From NCBI GenBank assembly GCA_030141605.1, contig JAQGDQ010000286.1, forward strand, positions 255,501 through 298,625: DNA of 43,125 nt. The letters are read 5' to 3'. Each line of letters starts with the position of its first letter. The stretch's first letter is position 1. The notes beneath the pieces are model-generated. The model saw only the letters and a list, made by a program, of their open reading frames with translations. It was not told the DNA's origin and ran no database searches. The position numbers and the translations under genes are program-made. Shown piece by piece: positions 36,302-43,125 of the stretch. The stretch is from Tubiluchus corallicola (taxonomy: Eukaryota; Priapulida; Priapulimorpha; Priapulimorphida; Tubiluchidae).

Positions 36302-36724
36302 CAGAGGGCGTCAACACTTTACGACGCCCTAGGCTGACAGTTCTGTCCAGCCTATCTGTATTGTGAATGTTTGGTTGTTTATGCAATGAGCAGATTAAAC
36401 AATTACTTGTGGTGTATTAGAAACATTATTAACATAGTTTCTACGAGGCCGTTATTAATTACATATATTTGCGTAGCATTTTTATTCAAGTAGGCTGCGC
36501 AACTGCTTGTTGTGTAATACCGTGTGCCTGTTCTTTGTGTGGCACTTATATAGAAGGTGCGCTCAGTAACTGCCTGTGGTGTGATATAAAGTGCGCAATT
36601 TATATGAATATGAAAGCACACACATGTTCCGAGGAGGATAAGAATTTTTTCTAAAATGTGGCGCCCCTCAAACTTTGGCGTCCTAGGCTATAGTCTAGTT
36701 AGCCTATTGGTTAATATGCCCCTG
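36302..36724. mobile_element. Probable non-autonomous hAT-like element
   Basis: The left end is cagagggcgtcaac; the right end on the minus strand is caggggcatattaacc. Both fit the hAT terminal pattern CARNG. Subterminal blocks are also mirrored (gacgccctaggctgac on the left; cctaggacgcc on the right, minus strand). The flanks attattac and atttatta share TTATTA but are not a perfect 8-bp duplication. The 423-bp interior has no transposase. Overlapping 61-72 codon frames are chance. Confidence 0.5.
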
Positions 36725-37480
36725 ATTTATTACTAATGTTGTTGTGTATGCAGCACTGTTACGTCATCCTAGCAGCAGTTGTTGCCTGTAACACTGTAGT
36801 GTGGCGCACTTGGTGTATGGTGGTGTTACGTATGCTTGTCTAGGGGTATGGTGGCACACACTCACATTTGTTAGTCTTGAAGACCAACAATAATTTACAA
36901 TTGTGGATCCATGTGTACAATTAAGCCAATTTTAGCAAGTTATAGTGAAACAGTGTGTTTGTTCATGTCATAAGGTGTATTGTCATAATGCACAACCAGA
37001 ATAATTCAAAAGCAAAGTCAAAGTTAAATGTTTAATTTTATATTTTGCATTAAATAAGAATCTAGCCAGAGCATTTCAGTTCATGTATGAGCATAATACA
37101 TTACAGGTATCTATGGTCTCTCTGGTACACTTGCCCTAGTCTCCTAGATTTTCAACACTGTGCAACCAACTCAAGACAGGAGAGCCTTCTATTTACATGC
37201 CAACCTGCTGCCTACACAACACTGCTCCACTAGTAGAGAACAGCATAACTATACTTATTCAGTATGGCACTATACTTGTTCAGTATCTATGACTATGGAA
37301 GCAGGTCTATGACTAGCTTTATCCAAGCCAGAGACTCTCCTGGAAGGGTTACCTGACAGAGTTAAATCTTGTGTATTTCTACACTGGTCCTGTGCATATG
37401 CTGCACCTTACTTACTAGAACCTGTGCATTTTCTGCACTGGACTTAGTAAATAGCACTTACCTTGTTCAGGTAGTGAAGA
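36725..37480. other. Intergenic, nothing recognised
   Basis: No domain or repeat family recognised. Short near-duplicates such as cactatacttgttcagtat and ctatgactatgg near 37255-37315 lead toward the minisatellite. Confidence 0.45.
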
Positions 37481-37494
37481 CAGCTGCTCAGTCC

Positions 37495-37692
37495 TCCTGC
37501 TTATCCAGCAGGGCTGCTTATTCAGCAAGGCTGCTTGTTCAGCAGAGGTTGCTTATTCAGCAAGGCTACTTGTTCAGCAGTGGCTGCTTATTCAGCAGTG
37601 CTGCTTATTCAGCAAGGCTGCTTATCAAGCAGGGCTGCTTATTCAGCAAGGCTGCTTATCCAGCAGGGCTGCTTATTCAGCAGTCCAGTCGT
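37495..37692. repeat. 18-bp minisatellite with palindromic units
   Basis: About 11 units of ggctgcttattcagcaag and variants (agg, tgg, ggg; tgttcagc, tatcaagc, tatccagc). Each unit is itself a small inverted repeat (gctg-cttatt-cagc). The repeat holds a 116-codon plus-strand frame open (37369-37719) because 18 is a multiple of three. The start is not convincing, so I do not call a gene. Confidence 0.9.
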
Positions 37693-37974
37693 TTGCTCCT
37701 GAAACTCCTATTTTTATAGGAGGCTTATCTGCTCTCGTCACGTGACTTCTGTAGAGTTTGTGTACCTGGCGTCCTGGCAACAAATTGCCAGCTATTGCCC
37801 AATGTATATTTTGTTGATAAGTGATTATTCTAATATTAATTTTACATAATAAACGTATTCTAGAATTATTTAAACACTTTACAGGTTTCATTTTAGTGTT
37901 ATCGAAGATATAATGTAATTATTTAACATATTTAATTTAATTTTGGGGTATGTTGGTTTGTTGTCTCGATCCGC

Positions 37975-38060
37975 ATGTAAACAAACATGGCGGCGTCCTG
38001 ACGGCGGCTGTTCATGCAAGTGCATCTATTTATTAGAATCGCCGCTGATCCCATTCTTAG
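37975..38060 (+). promoter_or_regulatory. Promoter-like CpG patch with YY1-type element
   Basis: aaacatggcggcgtcctgac (37983 onward) matches the YY1 consensus AAnATGGCGGC and lies in a local CpG-rich patch (gtcctgacggcggctg, aatcgccgctg) within AT-rich DNA. YY1 sites of this type commonly sit just downstream of TATA-less start sites. The ATG inside it opens only four codons. Confidence 0.45.
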
Positions 38061-38311
38061 GGCGTTTATTAGCTAATTTACCGTTTTCAAAGGTGAAATA
38101 GCTGTTCTTCTTCAGAACAATTAAGGCAAGGGGAGGTGAATAAGTGTAAAACACTATTGCGCGCCTTTATCTTAACCACCATAATAATAATGCGGCTCCT
38201 TGAGTTACTTTAACGTGCGAGTTGATGATTTTGTAGGAAGATTGCGTAAAAATTCGTTGTCCGAAGACACTATTACTATTAGACTTGATAAACGGAGAAT
38301 AGAAAGATAAG

Positions 38312-38351
38312 ATGAAGTTAACGACAATAAAACAAGACCAACTTGAGCCAG
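38312..38351 (+). CDS. Candidate first coding exon of an unidentified gene
   Basis: The ATG opens MKLTTIKQDQLEP and runs into the donor cag|gtatgg. An in-frame TAG lies four codons upstream, so this would be the true start. It lies about 320 bases downstream of the YY1-like promoter patch, a normal 5' UTR distance. The rest of the gene would lie beyond the satellite or beyond the right edge. Thirteen codons are too few to name a family. Confidence 0.35.
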
Positions 38352-38542
38352 GTATGGGTTATCGTTGATCTAGAATCTAGATTTGCTAACAATTGACAGA
38401 CTGTATACAACTTGTTTACAAAGTCAAAGATTTATTCAAAACCATCTATCCATGTAAGTAATCAGTTTCTTTCATTGTTGAATTGATTCATAGAAAGCTT
38501 TAATAAGTGGACTATCTCTGGTAACGTCAAAGCATGATCCAA

Positions 38543-41500
38543 CTTGCAGTTGAAGTCTAACTATGAAAGGAGAAAGGAACTGATGTTAAAGGAGCAATAC
38601 TCGCTAAAAGTTAGTAAGTCTATTGTTCTACATAATATACAATGTACTAACTTAGGTGTAACATTCTAATCATGGCACGACGTGGTGGAACGATAAATGG
38701 TCACTACCATGATGTGAATATGAGTGATAAGATATAGTAGATGTAGGTAAACGTAAACATATTTAGATAAAGTATACATTGCGTTAAATTAGGTGCAACA
38801 ATCTAATCATGGCACGACATGGTGGAACGATAAATGGTCACTACCACGATGTAAATATGAGTCATATGATATACCAAGTAATTTAAGTAAAACTAAACAT
38901 ATTAGACCTTACTTGCCTAACCTTTGTAAGTAAAGAGCTTGACCAAGGTCCCCATTTCTCTTCCCAGCCTTAATCAGCCTAGTAAAAGTTTAAATTATTT
39001 TCATTCAGTTTCATTTCTGTGAACTCGTGTGGGCTGTGTGCAGCTCTTCGCATGATTTGGCATGAGGTTTTGGCCCCTAAGCTACCAACTGCCCAACTAA
39101 TGTGCATGCATTTTGCCCAACAACATCATCATCATTATTATCAACAGTGTTCATGTCTCATGCCAAATCATCCCAGAACTCACCACGAGGAGGTGGCTGC
39201 ACTTGAGTTCCATCTAACTAACTTAATTAAAAATGATAATAAAATATTACCTAAGAGATCGATTAAATAATTACCGTAATAAATTTGTCAAAAAACTAAT
39301 CCAGCATTGCCTACTTGCAGTTGAAGTCTAACTATGAAAGGAGAAAGGAACTGATGTTAAAGGAGCAATACTCGCTAAAAGTTAGTAAGTCTATTGTTCT
39401 ACATAATATACAATGTACTAACTTAGGTGTAACATTCTAATCATGGCACGACATGGTGGAACGATAAATGGTCACTACCATGATGTGAATATGAGTGATA
39501 AGATATAGTAGATGTAGGTAAACGTAAACATATTTAGATAAAGTATACATTGCGTTAAATTAGGTGCAACAATCTAATCATGGCACGACATGGTGGAACG
39601 ATAAATGGTCACTACCACGATGTAAATATGAGTCATATGATATACCAAGTAATTTAAGTAAAACTAAACATATTAGACCTTACTTGCCTATTCTTTGTAA
39701 GTAAAGAGCTTGACCAAGGTCCCCATTTCTCTTCCCAGCCTTAATCAGCCTAGTAAAAGTTTAAATTATTTTCATTCAGTTTCATTTCTGTGAACTCGTG
39801 TGGGCTGTGTGCAGCTCTTCGCATGATTTGGCATGAGGTTTTGGCCCCTAAGCTACCAACTGCCTAACTATGATAAATAATTATCGCAAAATCTTACATG
39901 TGCATGCATTATGCCCAACAATATCATCATCATCATCATCATTATCAACAGTGTTCATGTTTCATGCCAAATCATCCCAGAACTCACCACGAGGAGGTGG
40001 CTGCACTTGAGTTCCATCTAACTAACTTAATTAAAAATGATAATAAAATATTACCTAAGAGGTCGATTAAATAATTACCGTAATAAATTTGTCAAAAAAC
40101 TAATCCAGCATTGCCTACTTGCAGTTGAAGTCTAATTACGAAAGGAGAAAGGAACTGATGTTAAAAGAGCAATACTCGCTAAAAGTTAGTAAGTCTATTG
40201 TTCTACATAATATACAATGTACTAACTTAGGTGTAACATTCTAATCATGGCACGACGTGGTGGAACGATAAATGGTCACTACCATGATGTGAATATGAGT
40301 GATAAGATATAGTAGATGTAGGTAAACGTAAACATATTTAGATAAAGTATACATTGCGTTAAATTAGGTGCAACAATCTAATCATGGCACGACATGGTGG
40401 AACGATAAATGGTCACTACCACGATGTAAATATGAGTCATATGATATACCAAGTAATTTAAGTAAAACTAAACATATTAGACCTTACTTGCCTATTCTTA
40501 TAAGTAAAGAGCTTGACCAAGGTCCCCATTTCTCTTCCCAGCCTTAATCAGCCTAGTAAAAGTTTAAATTATTTTCATTCAGTTTCATTTCTGTGAACTC
40601 GTGTGGGCTGTGTGCAGCTCTTCGCATGATTTGGCATGAGGTTTTGGCCCCTAAGCTACCAACTGCCTAACTATGATAAATAATTATCGCAAAATCTTAC
40701 ATGTGCATGCATTATGCCCAACAATATCATCATCATTATCAACAGTGTTCATGTTTCATGCCAAATCATCCCAGAACTCACCACGAGGAGGTGGCTGCAC
40801 TTGAGTTCCATCTAACTAACTTAATTAAAAATGATAATAAAAAATTACCTAAGAGATCGATTAAATAATTACCGTAATAAATTTGTCAAAAAACTAATCC
40901 AGCATTGCCTACTTGCAGTTGAAGTCTAATTACGAAAGGAGAAAGGAACTGATGTTAAAAGAGCAATACTCGCTAAAAGTTAGTAAGTCTATTGTTCTAC
41001 ATAATATACAATGTACTAACTTAGGTGTAACATTCTAATCATGGCACGACGTGGTGGAACGATAAATGGTCACTACCATGATGTGAATATGAGTGATAAG
41101 ATATAGTAGATGTAGGTAAACGTAAACATATTTAGATAAAGTATACATTGCGTTAAATTGGGTGCAACAATCTAATCATGGCACGACATGGTGGAACGAT
41201 AAATGGTCACTACCACGATGTAAATATGAGTCATATGATATAGAAAGTAATTTAAGTAAAACTAAACTTATTAGACCTTACTTGCCTATTCTTTGTAAGT
41301 AAGGAGCTTGACCAAAGTCCCCGTTTCTCCTCCCAGCCTTAATCAGCCTAGTAAAAGTTTAAATTATTTTCATTCAGTTTCGTTTCTGTGAACTCGTGTG
41401 GGCTGTGCAGCTCTTCGCATGATTTGGCATGAGGTTTTGGCCCCTAAGCTACCAACTGCCTAACTATGATAAATAATTATTCCAAAATTTTACATGTGCA

Positions 41501-43125
41501 TGCATTATGCCCAACAATATCATCATCATCATTATCAACAGTGTTCATGTTTCATGCCAAATCATCCCAGAACTCACCACGAGGAGGTGGCTGCACTTGA
41601 GTTCCATCTAACTAACTTAATTAAAAATGATAATAAAAAATTACCTAAGAGATCGATTAAATAATTACCGTAATAAATTTGTCAAAAAACTAATCCAGCA
41701 TTGCCTACTTGCAGTTGAAGTCTAACTATGAAAGGAGAAAGGAACTGATGTTAAAAGAGCAATACTCACTAAAAGTTAGTAAGTCTATTGTTCTACATAA
41801 TATACAATGTACTAACTTAGGTGTAACATTCTAATCATGGCACGACGTGGTGGAACGATAAATGGTCACTACCATGATGTGAATATGAGTGATAAGATAT
41901 AGTAGATGTAGGTAAACGTAAACATATTTAGATAAAGTATACATTGCGTTAAATTAGGTGCAACAACCTAATCATGGCACGACATGGTGGAATGATAAAT
42001 GGTCACTACCACGATGTAAATATGAGTCATATGATATACCAAGTAATTTAAGTAAAACTAAACATATTAGACCTTACTTGCCTATTCTTTGTAAGTAAAG
42101 AGCTTGACCAAGGTCCCCATTTCTCTTCCCAGCCTTAATCAGCCTAGTAAAAGTTTAAATTATTTTCATTCAGTTTCATTTCTGCGAACTCGTATGGGCT
42201 GTGTGCAGCTCTTCGCATGATTTGGCATGAGGTTTTGGCCCCTAAGCTACCAACTGCCTAACTATGATAAATAATTATTGCAAAATTTTACATTTACATG
42301 CATTCTGCGCTACAATATCATCATCATCATTATCAATAGTGTTCATGTTTCATGCCAAATCATCCCAGAACTCACCACAAGGAGGTGGCTGCACTTGAGT
42401 TCCATCTAACTAACTTAATTAAAAATGATAATAAAAAATTACCTAAGAGATCGATTAAATAATTACCGTAATAAATTTGTCAAAAAACTAATCCAGCATT
42501 GCCTACTTGCAGTTGAAGTCTAACTATGAAAGGAGAAAGGAACTGATGTTAAAGGAGCAATACTCGCTAAAAGTTAGTAAGTCTATTGTTCTACATAATA
42601 TACAATGTACTAACTTAGGTGTAACATTCTAATCATGGCACGACGTGGTGGAACGATAAATGGTCACTACCATGATGTGAATATGAGTGATAAGATATAG
42701 TAGATGTAGGTAAACGTAAACATATTTAGATAAAGTATACATTGCGTTAAATTAGGTGCAACAATCTAATCATGGCACGACATGGTGGAACGATAAATGG
42801 TCACTACCACGATGTAAATATGAGTCATATGATATACCAAGTAATTTAAGTAAAACTAAACATATTAGACCTTACTTGCCTATCCTTTGTAAGTAAAGAG
42901 CTTGACCAAGGTCCCCATTTCTCATCCCAGCCTTAATCAGCCTAGTAAAAGTTTAAATTATTTTCATTCAGTTTCATTTCTGTGAACTCGTGTGGGCTGT
43001 GTGCAGCTCTTCGCATGATTTGGCATGAGGTTTTGGCCCCTAAGCTACCAACTGCCTAACTATGATAAATAATTATCGCAAAATCTTACATGTGCATGCA
43101 TTATGCCCAACAATATCATCATCAT
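38543..43125. repeat. Satellite array, unit about 795 bp, five full copies and one partial
   Basis: Units start at cttgcagttgaagtcta at 38543, 39314, 40118, 40912, 41708 and 42506, giving lengths 771, 804, 794, 796 and 798; the sixth is cut by the right edge. Copies differ by few substitutions. The first unit lacks a 30-odd bp segment (tatgataaataattatcgca...) present in the others. Each unit contains two copies of a 137-bp subrepeat, a CAT microsatellite of varying length and a 14-bp inverted repeat. No long open frame. If 38312-38351 is a real exon, the array lies in its intron or downstream. Confidence 0.97.
38653..38925. repeat. 137-bp subrepeat pair inside the satellite unit (first unit shown)
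   Basis: taggtg-aaca-tctaatcatggcacgac at 38653 and again at 38790. The two halves agree closely for about 75 bp, through gataaatggtcactacca and aatatgagt, then diverge. The same pair recurs in every satellite unit, so an older tandem duplication was later fixed into a longer unit. Confidence 0.9.

Noticed and set aside
37369-37719. 116-codon plus-strand frame with a secretory-looking start
   Set aside because: The second half is the 18-bp minisatellite, which keeps the frame open; the first half shows no conserved signature and the start is not a supported ATG.
39019-39270. 83-codon frame with a His run
   Set aside because: It lies within the satellite unit; the His run is the CAT microsatellite, and later units differ in CAT number and carry a 30-odd bp insertion that changes the frame.

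Overview
This is nuclear DNA of an animal, most likely an AT-rich invertebrate. The evidence is intron-rich genes with GT-AG splice sites, CpG-containing promoter-like patches, non-LTR retrotransposons, tRNA-derived SINEs, hAT-like MITEs, many microsatellites and a long tandem satellite. The phylum cannot be fixed from the sequence. Gene models were built by hand from splice signals, phase continuity and recognised protein families.

Layout. (1) 979-1098 (+) is the last coding exon of a fatty acid amide hydrolase (FAAH-like), with a poly(A) signal at 1217; the rest of that gene lies to the left. (2) 4299-15094 (+) is a complete 15-exon gene for mitochondrial seryl-tRNA synthetase (SARS2), 488 codons from the first ATG of exon 1; an optional upstream coding exon at 2645-2695 would make it 520. 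(3) 18112-30032 (-) is a complete 14-exon gene for the arginine methyltransferase CARM1/PRMT4, 594 codons, convergent with SARS2; its first intron is a GC-AG intron. All exon phases join without a gap in both genes. (4) 30120-33490 holds a broken non-LTR retrotransposon (-) with the same AGT microsatellite on both sides, ending close to the CARM1 5' end. (5) 33490-38310 has no recognised gene but several repeats: a TA microsatellite, a GC-rich block with internal repetition, a retroelement fragment, a probable hAT MITE and an 18-bp palindromic minisatellite. (6) 37980-38351 looks like a promoter and first coding exon of an unidentified gene (+). (7) 38543 to the right edge is a satellite array with a unit of about 795 bp.

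The three named genes do unrelated jobs: lipid amide hydrolysis, mitochondrial translation and histone/RNA-factor methylation. Nothing suggests an operon. The least ordinary parts are the satellite with its repeated short reading frame and hairpin, the microsatellite-embedded retrotransposon next to the CARM1 promoter, the large inverted repeat in CARM1 intron 2, the composite SINE family, and the GC-rich repeated block.
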